Source of the DNA: Fidelibacterota bacterium
Lineage (GTDB): Bacteria; Fidelibacterota; UBA2242; JAFGTP01
DNA length: 64,000 nt
Direction: 5' to 3'
Assembly: GCA_016934035.1 (NCBI GenBank)
Contig: JAFGTP010000054.1
Span: forward strand, 278,948-342,947
Below are positions 18,240-26,866 of the stretch, in pieces. Numbering within the stretch: the first letter of the stretch is position 1; every line of letters starts with the position of its first letter. The translations under genes and the position numbers were made by a program. The notes beneath the pieces were generated by a model that was not told the origin of the DNA, ran no database searches, and saw only the letters and a program-made list of their open reading frames with translations.

Positions 18240-18952
18240 AGGATCATTACCATATTCAGTTTGGTTATCATTGTTTCCCGGGAAAGATCAAGTTCAAATC
18301 CCAGGTCAAGGGTTTGAATATTGCGGTACATGCCCAACCGGATATGGAAGATAGTTTCATTGATGGATTTTTTCAGGTTCCGGTCTCTGAGGTCGATTTT
18401 AGCATTGATATAATGGGGTGAAAGGCCGTAAATCAAAATATTTTTCTTCAGACTGGTTTTTTTTAGAACCGACATGGAGATGTCTTTTGTTCTGAAGTCT
18501 TTTGGGCCTTTCAAGTGGTTCACAGCGATATTCAGGGCTGTCTCCTTTGCTTCTTCACCCCAGACAAAATTGAGGACGGGCCCAAAAGCAGCGATAGTTT
18601 CCCGTTGCATGCTTCCGGAAGCCATTTGGATAAACAGTGAAAAATTGGGTGAAGCAACAAATCCGGCCCAGAAGGATGGCAGATAAAGGCCGTATTCGGT
18701 CTCATGAGTCATGTTGTAGACATTGTAGAAACCGGCAGAAAAAACCAGTTTTTGTGATGAATTGAACATAGCTGCCGTGGCCGGCAATTCATGTTGAGAG
18801 CCCATAACAGACAAAACCGGACGCAAAGTCTGGCGAAACTGATGGGTGGGCACATTGGAAAGGTCCAGTTGCTGGCCTCTCAGGACGGAAATGAAAAAGA
18901 TACTGACAAAAACCAGTATCTTTCTAAAAAATTTATGTTTTTTTAATGCTAT
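18236..18952 (-). CDS. Exported hypothetical protein, apparent non-canonical (ATA) start
   Basis: The frame is open from a TGA at 18968-18970 to a stop at 18236. The first ATG/GTG/TTG in frame is a GTG at 18853, which would remove an obvious signal peptide. Upstream codons encode LKKHKFFRKILVFVSIFFIS, a classic basic-then-hydrophobic leader. The best-placed start is an ATA at 18952-18950, which overlaps the lpxA stop as ATAG and lies 8 bases after AGAGGA, giving 238 residues. The mature part has alternating hydrophobic stretches and aromatic residues (VFSAGFYNVYNMTHETEYGL), suggesting an outer-membrane or periplasmic beta-rich protein. I recognise no family. The downstream end overlaps dxr (ATGA). 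Confidence 0.7.
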   Translation of the reverse strand: MALKKHKFFRKILVFVSIFFISVLRGQQLDLSNVPTHQFRQTLRPVLSVMGSQHELPATAAMFNSSQKLVFSAGFYNVYNMTHETEYGLYLPSFWAGFVASPNFSLFIQMASGSMQRETIAAFGPVLNFVWGEEAKETALNIAVNHLKGPKDFRTKDISMSVLKKTSLKKNILIYGLSPHYINAKIDLRDRNLKKSINETIFHIRLGMYRNIQTLDLGFELDLSRETMITKLNMVMIL

Positions 18953-19719
18953 CGTAAAATTCCTCTTTCACTGTTGGCAATGAAATCCAGAATATTGGTT
19001 ACTTCCTGGCAATGGGGCGTTTTCTTGATTTCTGCCATGGCATCGGAGACATTGTATTCTGAGTTAAAGATTAATTTATAGGCATCTTTTAATTCTTTAA
19101 TGGTATCATTGGAAAATCCCCGGCGGCGAAGACCGATAATATTCAAACCGGCAAAACGCATGGGTTCACCGGTGGCAACGATGTAAGGTGGTATATCTTT
19201 GATAACCCGATTGCCTCCGCCGACCATTGTGTGCGAGCCTATTTTTGAAAATTGATGGATTCCTGTCAATCCGCCAATGATGGCGTGGTCTTCTATAGTG
19301 GAGTGGCCTGCGATGTTGGTGGCGTTGGAAATTATGACATTATTCCCCACAATGACATCATGGGCAATGTGGACATAGGCCATTAATAGGCAATTGGATC
19401 CAACCACGGTTTTCCAACGGTCATCTGTTCCCCGATGAATTGTACAAAATTCACGAACTACCGTCCGATCGCCGATGATGGTTTCTGTGGGTTCGTGGTT
19501 GTACTTCAGGTCCTGGTTGGTTTCGCCTACCACTGCAGCATGGAAAATCTGGCAATCAGAGCCTAGGGTTGTCATTTCACCAATGAGAACATGGGCATCG
19601 ATTCGAGTCCGGTCTCCGATTTTAGCATGATCACGAATAATGGTGTAGGGACCGATGATGACGTCCTCGCCTAGGGTCACATTTTTTCCAATGATCGCGG
19701 TCTTGTGTACTTGTGTCAT
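18949..19719 (-). CDS. lpxA: Acyl-ACP--UDP-N-acetylglucosamine O-acyltransferase
   Basis: LpxA adds the first 3-hydroxyacyl chain to UDP-GlcNAc in lipid A synthesis. The 256-residue product has the left-handed beta-helix of hexapeptide repeats (IIGKNVTLGEDVIIGPYTII and onward). It carries the DLKY segment and the catalytic His in AYVHIAHDVIVGN, and a C-terminal helical tail after residue 190. Length is normal. It follows the lpxC-fabZ stop by 3 bases, and its own 3' end contains the ribosome-binding site for the next gene. Confidence 0.96.
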   Translation of the reverse strand: MTQVHKTAIIGKNVTLGEDVIIGPYTIIRDHAKIGDRTRIDAHVLIGEMTTLGSDCQIFHAAVVGETNQDLKYNHEPTETIIGDRTVVREFCTIHRGTDDRWKTVVGSNCLLMAYVHIAHDVIVGNNVIISNATNIAGHSTIEDHAIIGGLTGIHQFSKIGSHTMVGGGNRVIKDIPPYIVATGEPMRFAGLNIIGLRRRGFSNDTIKELKDAYKLIFNSEYNVSDAMAEIKKTPHCQEVTNILDFIANSERGILR

Positions 19720-19722
19720 CTT

Positions 19723-21129
19723 TCAGGCCCTGTCTCTGTCCACCACTGAAGCCATCAGGTCTGCTTCGCAGACCAAATCGCCGTCGACATAGGCTTTGGC
19801 AGCTATTTTGACCATTTTCAGCCTGTATTTCAGTAATTCCACTTTGAAATGAAGCTGGTCTCCCGGGACCACCGGTTTTCGAAATCTGACATTGTCTATG
19901 CCGGTAAAAAAGACCAGTTTTTCCTCGGCATTGGGCTCGGAGTTGAGAACCAGCAATCCACCGGCTTGGGCCATGGCCTCGACAATCAATACACCGGGCA
20001 TTACCGGATCTCCCGGGAAATGTCCCTGAAAAAATTCTTCATTAATGGAAACGTTTTTATAGGCATGGACCCGTTTTTTAGGTTCCAAATCGACTATTCT
20101 GTCAATCAAAAGGAAGGGATACCGATGGGGCATGATGTTGTGTATGCCCTTGATATCCAGAAAGGTTTTCTTTTCAACGGGTTCTTTTTGAAATTTTTCT
20201 TGGATTGTTTTTTTGTCATATTCCTGTTTGATTTTTTTTACCAGTTCTATATTGTGTTTATGCCCGCTTCTGGCTGCCAGGATATGTCCCTGAATAGGGA
20301 CGCCCAACAGGGCCAGGTCTCCCACCAGGTCTAACACTTTGTGACGTACGGCTTCGTTTTTAAACCGTAACTGCGTATTATTTAACAAGCCATTGTCACC
20401 GAGTATGACATCCTCATTGATATCATCAAACAATCCTTTGATGCGCTGTATTTCCGAGTCATTGATAATTTTATCGACGAATACCAGAGCGTTGCTGGTA
20501 TCGCCGCCTTTGATCAAACCGGCTTCTTTGAGATATTCCACTTCACTCAAAAAACAAAAAGTTCTGGCTGGTGCGTAATGCTCGATAAATTCTTCATAAA
20601 TATCATAGGAAGCCGAATATTGGGCGCCCAATTCCGGAATATTGTAATCCACCATGCAGGTGATGGAAAAAGTTTCAGCAGGCAAAATATGGATTTCCGA
20701 TTCATTTTCCTGATCACCGTAGCGAATTATTTTATCGACTGTCAGAACGGGCTGGGGAATGTTTTGTTCCTTAATACCGGCTTCTTTCAGGGCTTTTACA
20801 AATTCAATTGCGCTTCCGTCTAAAACCGGCGGCTCGATATTGTCCACTTCAATATAGCAGTTATTGATATTGAGACCGGCCAGTGCGGCCAGTACGTGCT
20901 CAACAGTATGCATGCGGTTTTTATTTTGTTCGATTGTTGTCCCTCTTGAAATGTCGACAACATGGTCAATATCGGCGACGATTTCAGGGTGTCCCTCCAA
21001 ATCGGTCCTGACAAAAACATAGCCTGTATTTTCAGGTGCAGGCTTGAAGGTCAGTTTGCTTTTGACACCGGTGTGTAAACCTTTACCGGATACAGAAACA
21101 GGTTTTTTGATGGTCCTCTGATTTCTCAC
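19723..21129 (-). CDS. lpxC-fabZ: Bifunctional LpxC deacetylase / FabZ dehydratase fusion
   Basis: The N-terminal part (about 1-305) is UDP-3-O-acyl-GlcNAc deacetylase, the committed step of lipid A synthesis. Zinc ligands are seen in [11 protein letters not shown] and in [11 protein letters not shown] (His and Asp), and the catalytic His in SGHKHN. Residues about 325-468 are beta-hydroxyacyl-ACP dehydratase FabZ, with [13 protein letters not shown] and [20 protein letters not shown] holding the catalytic His and Glu. The same fusion is known from Bacteroidota and Chlorobi and keeps hydroxyacyl-ACP use and dehydration in one polypeptide. Translation begins at GTG overlapping the lpxD stop (TAGTG). 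Confidence 0.97.
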   Translation of the reverse strand: MRNQRTIKKPVSVSGKGLHTGVKSKLTFKPAPENTGYVFVRTDLEGHPEIVADIDHVVDISRGTTIEQNKNRMHTVEHVLAALAGLNINNCYIEVDNIEPPVLDGSAIEFVKALKEAGIKEQNIPQPVLTVDKIIRYGDQENESEIHILPAETFSITCMVDYNIPELGAQYSASYDIYEEFIEHYAPARTFCFLSEVEYLKEAGLIKGGDTSNALVFVDKIINDSEIQRIKGLFDDINEDVILGDNGLLNNTQLRFKNEAVRHKVLDLVGDLALLGVPIQGHILAARSGHKHNIELVKKIKQEYDKKTIQEKFQKEPVEKKTFLDIKGIHNIMPHRYPFLLIDRIVDLEPKKRVHAYKNVSINEEFFQGHFPGDPVMPGVLIVEAMAQAGGLLVLNSEPNAEEKLVFFTGIDNVRFRKPVVPGDQLHFKVELLKYRLKMVKIAAKAYVDGDLVCEADLMASVVDRDRA

Positions 21130-22151
21130 TATAGGTCCTTTTTATTTATTAGCTTTTCAATCTCCCGGAGGCGTTCTTTCATTTCCGGAATCATGCGGAT
21201 ACTGGCAATTTGCCGGGTCGCTACTTTGTAGGGTGACGCCGGGTAACCAAACCAAAATTCACCCTCGGGAATTGATTTGGAAATACCGGATTTTGCACCG
21301 ATGACGACCCTGGAGCCGATTTCGATATGGCCGCCGATTCCCACCTGGCCGGCAATGGTCACATAATCACCGATGGTAGTACTGCCGGCAATGCCTGTCT
21401 GACCGGCAATGAAACAGTATTTGCCGATTTTTACATTGTGGCCAACCTGGATATGGTTGTCCAGTTTGGTGCCTTTTCCAATGACCGTATCACCGATAGT
21501 CCCTCTGTCAATAGAACAATTGGACCCGATTTCCACATCTTTTTTGATGACCACTTTGCCGGTTTGGGGAATTTTTTCGATGGTATCATCCTTTCGGACA
21601 AAACCATAACCATCACTTCCGATCACAGTACCGCTGTGAATGATGTTATTTTCTCCGACGATACATTTATGATAAAGCGTAACATTGGGGTAGAGAAGAG
21701 TATTGGCACCGACTCTTCCGCTGTGACCCACATAACAATTGGCATAAATACTGGCGCCATTTTCAATGACAGCGTGGTCTTCGATGACAACATGGGGGCC
21801 GATAAAGATATCATTTCCAAGGATGGCTGTTTTCGCGACTATGGCTGTTTTATGAATGGATGGCGGATTTTTGGGTATTTGGGGCCGGAGTTTACTCAGA
21901 CAAAGGGAAAAAGCGAGATTTACGTTATCCACTTTGATGAGATTTTTGTATTCTCCGTCAAAGTCCTTGTGGACAATGATTGCTTCGGCTTCTGTGGTTT
22001 TTATGAATTTCCTGTATTTGTCATTACCCAAAAAGGTGATCTCGCCGGGCATGGCATTTTGAATTTCTGCCACATCTTTGATACCGGCCCTGGGATCGCC
22101 CAGAAGTTCTCCGCCCACCAGTTCAGATAACTCTTTGAGAGTAAATGTCAT
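21129..22151 (-). CDS. lpxD: UDP-3-O-(3-hydroxyacyl)glucosamine N-acyltransferase
   Basis: LpxD adds the N-linked hydroxyacyl chain to UDP-3-O-acylglucosamine. An N-terminal uridine-binding domain (MTFTLKELSELVGGELLGD, about 1-100) precedes a hexapeptide left-handed beta-helix (about 105-300) and a C-terminal helix. The catalytic His lies in LDNHIQVGHNVKIGKYC. At 340 residues it is of usual size. The ATG overlaps the ompH stop (TAATG) and its own stop overlaps the lpxC-fabZ GTG, so all three are translationally linked. Confidence 0.97.
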   Translation of the reverse strand: MTFTLKELSELVGGELLGDPRAGIKDVAEIQNAMPGEITFLGNDKYRKFIKTTEAEAIIVHKDFDGEYKNLIKVDNVNLAFSLCLSKLRPQIPKNPPSIHKTAIVAKTAILGNDIFIGPHVVIEDHAVIENGASIYANCYVGHSGRVGANTLLYPNVTLYHKCIVGENNIIHSGTVIGSDGYGFVRKDDTIEKIPQTGKVVIKKDVEIGSNCSIDRGTIGDTVIGKGTKLDNHIQVGHNVKIGKYCFIAGQTGIAGSTTIGDYVTIAGQVGIGGHIEIGSRVVIGAKSGISKSIPEGEFWFGYPASPYKVATRQIASIRMIPEMKERLREIEKLINKKDL

Positions 22152-22711
22152 TAATTGCTGCCTGTTTTTGTTTCACTGCTCTGGGATGACAATCGTTCCA
22201 GTTTGTAAATCACATCGTCGGTCATATCGTGGACGGGTTCGGCGTATAGAATATTTCCGGCTACGGTGTCAAAAATGAAATCATAATTTTTTTCTTCAGC
22301 AACTTCTTTGATGATATTTTTTACTTTTTCCAGTACTGGTCCGACAATTTCGTTTTGTTTTTGATAGATTTCTCCCTGAGGTCCGAGTTTCTGTTGCTGA
22401 AAGACCTGAATGTTTTGCTGTAATTTGATGATTTCATCTTCTTTTTCTTTTCTGCGGGATTCGCTCATGAGCATTTTCTGTTGTTCATAGGATTGTCTCA
22501 AGCTGTCCAGTTTCAGGATCATCATCTGGTATTCGTCCTGTAATTTTTTAGCTTCAACATCCAGTTTGCTCTGGGCTTCCTGGGCTTCTTTGTATTCTGC
22601 AAGGATTCTGTCTGAATTAACAAATCCGATTTTCTGTTCTGCGGCTACTTTGGAAACAAGTCCGGTCATCAAAACCAAACCAGCGATAAGTACGATTGAT
22701 AATTTCTTCAC
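22151..22711 (-). CDS. OmpH/Skp family periplasmic chaperone
   Basis: Skp-like proteins hold unfolded outer-membrane proteins in the periplasm and hand them to BamA. The 186-residue product has a signal peptide (MKKLSIVLIAGLVLMTGLVS), the family opening QKIGFVNSDRILAEY, and a long charged coiled coil (about 40-125) rich in Gln, Glu and Lys that forms the tentacles. A beta segment near the C-terminus (VFDTVAGNILYAEP) completes the body domain. Its position between bamA and lpxD is the classical one. Confidence 0.93.
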   Translation of the reverse strand: MKKLSIVLIAGLVLMTGLVSKVAAEQKIGFVNSDRILAEYKEAQEAQSKLDVEAKKLQDEYQMMILKLDSLRQSYEQQKMLMSESRRKEKEDEIIKLQQNIQVFQQQKLGPQGEIYQKQNEIVGPVLEKVKNIIKEVAEEKNYDFIFDTVAGNILYAEPVHDMTDDVIYKLERLSSQSSETKTGSN

Positions 22712-22792
22712 AACTAACTCCTTAAATCATTTCTTTGTTGATATTTTATTCAATTTAACATTAAAAACCTAATTCATGAAGCATACGAACCC

Positions 22793-25168
22793 TTAAAAAG
22801 GCATTCCAAAAATAAAGTGGGTCTTCCATCCTGCCGGGCCATCGTGATCATCTGTGATGACCTCGTCCAGACCATAACCGAAATCCACTCCGATCATACC
22901 GATCTGGGGCATGAACATTCGGGCGCCAAAACCAACGGAACGCATGAGATTAAACGGGTCCGTGGAGGAAAGGTCTTTCCACAGATTTCCCGCTTCCATG
23001 AAAGCCAGTCCGTAGATGACCGGATTTTCTGATATCGATAGCCTCAGTTCAAGGGAGTATTTCAGCAGTGAATTTCCCTGGGCCAGCCATCTGCCGCCAT
23101 AATCCTGGACCGGACCGACAGTGTTTTCTTCATAGCCTCTCAAACTGGTGCCACGGACCATCATGCCGGCCCCACCGAGATAGAATTGATGATAATAGGG
23201 TATATAGGAATCTTCTTTTAATTTGCTCAGTACACCGAATTCAACAGAGTTTTTAAAGACAAACTTCCAGAAAACAGGCACATAATTATCCATTTGAAAG
23301 ACATGTTTGTGAAAATCCTCTTTGCCGCCCAGTGGACCACCGGAAAAAGTGGAGGTCAGGCTCAGGCTGGAGCCCATTGTTGGGAATTGAGGCCTGTCCA
23401 GACTGTTTCTCGAAATGGTTTGGGAGAGACTGACACCTTCATAGGCGTACCCTTCAGTAACATTTGAGGCTGTTGTATAACTGGGATCAATATTGGTGAT
23501 TTCACTGTGTGAATAGCCGAGACTCCAGATGCCCTGAAAGTAGTTGTCTGGCCAACGAAACCTTCTTCCAAACCTTACCGATGCGCCGTAGGAATTTCTA
23601 TCGTAAGGCTGATAGCCGTAAGTGCTGTAGCGACTGCCACGTTCGCTGTAGTAAATACTGCCGCCCACCAGGTTTGGTGTATCAAAAAGCCAGGGTTCGG
23701 TGTAGCCCACGGACACAGATTTGTAGGCAGCCGTGCCACTGGAACTGAAAGAATAGTTGACGCCCTGCTGATAGCTCAGGGTCAGTTGTTGCCCTGTACC
23801 CATCAGGTTGTTGAATTCCACACCGCCACCGCCGATGAAGCCATAGAGCTCGCTGTAGGATATGGAGAGGTTGGCCCTGTCGGCTGACCGCTCTTCTACG
23901 GTGAATTCCAGATCCACTTCTTTGTCATTTTTAGGGACCACATCCGGGGTCACGTTGGCAAAATAATTCAGCATAAATAATTCACGCTGGGAGCGCATCA
24001 GTTTTGCCCGGCTGAATTTTTCTCCGGGATAAATCTTTAGCTCCCGGCGCATGACTTTATCATAGGTTTTATCATTTCCAACAAAATTAATCCGATGGAT
24101 CGTCACCTCATAATTTTCTGTGATCTGGAGTTCCACATCCACCTCGTTTTCTCCGATGGGCACTTCCATGGGCGAAATATTAAAAAAGAGGTAGCCGCGA
24201 TCCATATACAAAGACTGAATGCGCTCGTACATTCCTTTTTCAAACTCTTCCTGATTATAGAGGTCGCCTTTTTTGAGACCCAAGGAAGCCAATAAAATGT
24301 CATCATCATAGAGTGTGTTGCCGGTAAATGAAATATTGCGATAACGGTAGAGATTACCTTCGTTGATAAATAATTTCATCTGCAATTTCTTTTTATCTTC
24401 GGAGTAACTGATGGTGTCGTTTATAATTTCCATATCCCTGTAGCCGTGGCTGCGATAAAAGGTGCGCAGTAATTTTTTGTCTTCTTCAAATTCATTTTTG
24501 TCAAATTTTCCGAGACGGAAAAGCAACAGAAACCTTTCCTTGGTTTTGTCAAAAGCACTGCGCAGTTTGCGGTCTGAAAAGGCGGTATTGCCCTCAAAAA
24601 CAATTTCATCGATTCTGACTTTTTTGTTTTCCTTAATTTTGATTTCCAGGTCTTTAATATGTTCTTTGTCGGTGTCGGTGATGATGTTTTCCACATCGGC
24701 CAGCAAGTAGCCGTCTTCTTTGTAAAGTTCCTTGATTTTCCGGCTGATCTCACCCAGCAAAAAGGGCGAAAGGACTTTTCCGGGAACGATATAGACCTCT
24801 TCTTTTATTTTGGTATCAGAGATCTTCTTGTTTCCTGTAATTTCCACTTTACCGCAACGAGGATACTCCTGGACTTGTATAATCAGAAAAATTCCGGCAT
24901 CGGTGGCTTTGTCCATTTTGATTTGGACGTCAGAGAAAATGCGGAGTTCCCACAAATCCCGAACAGCGTCGGAAATATCCGCGTAGTCAACCATTCGGCC
25001 GGTTATCAATCCCGACTGTACTGTGATACTGGATTCGGAAACGCTGGTATTTCCCTCAACGGTAATACCTAAGATTTTTACTTTTTGGGGGGCTTGTGCC
25101 AAAACCAAACTGTTCAATAAAATAATTCCCAGTGTTAGGGTCAAAAAACTTCTCAAATCAAAATGCAT
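22793..25168 (-). CDS. bamA: BamA/Omp85 outer-membrane protein assembly factor
   Basis: The 791-residue protein inserts beta-barrel proteins into the outer membrane. After a signal peptide (LTLTLGIILLNSLVLAQA) come about five POTRA domains (residues about 28-420; for example VKILGITVEGNTSVSESSI and YRYRNISFTGNTLYDDDIL). The C-terminal 16-strand barrel (about 440-791) contains MVRGTSLRGY, the conserved V/IRG(F/Y) element of Omp85 proteins, and ends in the aromatic residue of a barrel signal (GMPF). It begins 6 bases after uppS. An 81-base gap before ompH is the largest in the operon. Confidence 0.97.
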   Translation of the reverse strand: MHFDLRSFLTLTLGIILLNSLVLAQAPQKVKILGITVEGNTSVSESSITVQSGLITGRMVDYADISDAVRDLWELRIFSDVQIKMDKATDAGIFLIIQVQEYPRCGKVEITGNKKISDTKIKEEVYIVPGKVLSPFLLGEISRKIKELYKEDGYLLADVENIITDTDKEHIKDLEIKIKENKKVRIDEIVFEGNTAFSDRKLRSAFDKTKERFLLLFRLGKFDKNEFEEDKKLLRTFYRSHGYRDMEIINDTISYSEDKKKLQMKLFINEGNLYRYRNISFTGNTLYDDDILLASLGLKKGDLYNQEEFEKGMYERIQSLYMDRGYLFFNISPMEVPIGENEVDVELQITENYEVTIHRINFVGNDKTYDKVMRRELKIYPGEKFSRAKLMRSQRELFMLNYFANVTPDVVPKNDKEVDLEFTVEERSADRANLSISYSELYGFIGGGGVEFNNLMGTGQQLTLSYQQGVNYSFSSSGTAAYKSVSVGYTEPWLFDTPNLVGGSIYYSERGSRYSTYGYQPYDRNSYGASVRFGRRFRWPDNYFQGIWSLGYSHSEITNIDPSYTTASNVTEGYAYEGVSLSQTISRNSLDRPQFPTMGSSLSLTSTFSGGPLGGKEDFHKHVFQMDNYVPVFWKFVFKNSVEFGVLSKLKEDSYIPYYHQFYLGGAGMMVRGTSLRGYEENTVGPVQDYGGRWLAQGNSLLKYSLELRLSISENPVIYGLAFMEAGNLWKDLSSTDPFNLMRSVGFGARMFMPQIGMIGVDFGYGLDEVITDDHDGPAGWKTHFIFGMPF

Positions 25169-25174
25169 TCAATA

Positions 25175-25954
25175 TTACCCTTTGTCTTTCGTTATCTGTT
25201 CACTCGTCTTGCCGAAGCGTCTTTCTCTTTTATTGTAATCCAGTATGGCGTCAAAAAGTTCCCTGCTTCTGAAATCCGGCCACAGTACATCGGTTATGTA
25301 GAATTCTGTATAGGCTAACTGCCAGAGTAAAAAATTGCTGAGCCTCATTTCTCCGCTGGTTCGAATCAGCAGGTCCGGGTCCGGTACAGAGCCGGTGTAG
25401 AGGGAGCGGCTGAAGTCCATTTCGGTAATATCGTCGAGGGGCATTCCTTTTTCATTGTATTCGCTGACCAGTTTTTTTATCCCGTCAAGTATTTCCTGGC
25501 GGCTGCTGTAACTGAGGGCCAAAATCAGGTTCAGTCCTGTATTTAGAGATGTTTTTTTTACACCGTCAAGAAGGCTTTTTTTGGGTTTTTCCGGAAGGTC
25601 ATCGATTCTTCCGATGATTGATAATTTAACATTGTTTCGGTTGAGTTCGTCAACTTCCTTTTTGATGGTCCTGAGGAGCAACTGCATCAATCCGGTCACT
25701 TCCTGTTGAGGGCGTCCCCAGTTCTCTACCGAAAAAGTATAAAGGGTCAGATATTTGACACCTAATTTGCCGCATTCCTCAACCACTTCGCGGACGGAAT
25801 TGATGCCTTCGTTGTGGCCAAAAATCCGGGGTTTTTTTCGCTTTTTTGCCCAACGACCGTTGCCGTCCATGATGATAGCAATGTGTTCCGGAATTTTATT
25901 TTCCGCTAATATTTCGTTGCGAATTTTTTCGATATTTTTATCCAAGTTACTCAT
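25175..25954 (-). CDS. uppS: Isoprenyl transferase (undecaprenyl diphosphate synthase)
   Basis: This cytosolic cis-prenyltransferase condenses isopentenyl diphosphate to the C55 carrier used for peptidoglycan and surface polysaccharides. Conserved regions are intact: IAIIMDGNGRWAKKR with the catalytic Asp, GHNEGINSVREVVE, LTLYTFSVENWGRP, and DLLIRTSGEMRLSNFLLWQ with the C-terminal Arg and Ser residues. Length (259) is normal. It is the first gene of the minus-strand envelope operon. No strong ribosome-binding site precedes the ATG. No cdsA gene, often found near uppS and dxr, lies in this operon. Confidence 0.96.
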   Translation of the reverse strand: MSNLDKNIEKIRNEILAENKIPEHIAIIMDGNGRWAKKRKKPRIFGHNEGINSVREVVEECGKLGVKYLTLYTFSVENWGRPQQEVTGLMQLLLRTIKKEVDELNRNNVKLSIIGRIDDLPEKPKKSLLDGVKKTSLNTGLNLILALSYSSRQEILDGIKKLVSEYNEKGMPLDDITEMDFSRSLYTGSVPDPDLLIRTSGEMRLSNFLLWQLAYTEFYITDVLWPDFRSRELFDAILDYNKRERRFGKTSEQITKDKG

Positions 25955-26368
25955 AATAAAAGTGTCAAAAGTTAAATTTATCTATTCATAAAGTCAATGG
26001 AAATCAATCCCGGTCCACCATTATCTCGCTAGCAGAGATTTTCAATGTTTATCTTTTCCTTGGCCAACCGGTTGCTATAATAATTCATTGTGGGGATACA
26101 AGCCCTTCCTGAGATAGTATCAAATTCCAGAATAAGAGGGCCATTTTGAAAAACTAATTAAAAAAAGACAGAAGGCCGACAACCTAAAGATTGGACCAGG
26201 TGTCAGAATCAAATACAAATTCACCTTAATATAGATCGCTAAATATCTAATCCGGGAAGGCAAAGGCTGCCTTCCCTTCTTCATTTTTTATTGATAAAAA
26301 TTTACTTTTTAAATTTGTTGCATAAATTCGTAATTTTGTCCACTATTTATTATAATTCAGGATTAATT
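25955..26368. other. Intergenic region between uppS and sixA with orphan terminator and possible sRNA
   Basis: These 414 bases lie between divergent genes and carry no convincing ORF. A TATAAT hexamer occurs at 26087-26092. A well-formed terminator hairpin stands at 26254-26276, upstream of sixA, where no recognised plus-strand gene ends. A transcript of about 190 bases could run between them. The uppS promoter must also lie here. Confidence 0.4.
26254..26288 (+). terminator. Orphan rho-independent terminator upstream of sixA
   Basis: A perfect 9-bp stem GGGAAGGCA/TGCCTTCCC with an AAGGC loop is followed by the T-rich TTCTTCATTTTTT. No plus-strand coding gene precedes it, so it would end an unannotated transcript or insulate the sixA-ppk cluster. 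Confidence 0.75.
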
Positions 26369-26863
26369 ATGAAAACATTATATCTCGTACGACATGCAAA
26401 AACCGTTGAAGGAAGTCCGGATTTAAAAGATTTCGACAGGTATCTCAAGCCCCGTGGAATAAGTGATAGCAGGGTTATGGCGTCGCTCATGAAAAAGAAT
26501 TCATGGCTCCCTGAAACCATCATCACCAGCCCGGCCAAACGGGCCCGGCAGACTGCCGAACTTTTTTGTGAAATCTTTCAATATTCTCATGAGCGGATTG
26601 TTGAAGAAAAATCCCTTTATTACGGCGGACAGGTAGAAATGATAGACCTGCTGCAGAATATCAGCAACGATTCCGAAAGTGTGATGATAATCGGGCACAA
26701 TCCGACCATTCATGAAGTCGTCAATTACCTCGTGGGTTATGGAATTGAACATTACCCCACCTGCGCTGTTTCCGGTCTTCGGTTCAATATAAATCTTTGG
26801 ATTGAAATTACATTAAAGAAAGGGGAACTTTTATTTTTTGAGGTTCCCAAAAACATTCGATAA
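26369..26863 (+). CDS. sixA: SixA-like phosphohistidine phosphatase (histidine phosphatase superfamily)
   Basis: The ATG at 26369 is chosen because AGGA lies 8 bases upstream and MKTLYLVRHAKT is the family N-terminus; an upstream in-frame start at 26291 adds an unrelated hydrophobic stretch. The 164-residue product has the RHA catalytic motif with the phospho-accepting His9, a second block in SPAKRARQTAELF, and the distal catalytic His in MIIGHNPTIHEVV. SixA enzymes dephosphorylate phosphohistidine on phosphotransfer proteins. It ends 3 bases before ppk1, so the two are almost surely cotranscribed. The substrate may be a phosphohistidine intermediate or another phosphoester of this cluster. 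Confidence 0.88.
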   Translation: MKTLYLVRHAKTVEGSPDLKDFDRYLKPRGISDSRVMASLMKKNSWLPETIITSPAKRARQTAELFCEIFQYSHERIVEEKSLYYGGQVEMIDLLQNISNDSESVMIIGHNPTIHEVVNYLVGYGIEHYPTCAVSGLRFNINLWIEITLKKGELLFFEVPKNIR

Positions 26864-26866
26864 ACC

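Noticed and set aside
18236-18853. GTG at 18853 as the start of the lpxA-dxr intervening gene
   Set aside because: It would remove an obvious signal peptide encoded in the same open frame, and no ribosome-binding site precedes it.
21327-22130. Long plus-strand ORF of 267 codons over lpxD
   Set aside because: It is antisense to a complete, well-conserved lpxD. Long antisense frames are expected over hexapeptide-repeat genes.
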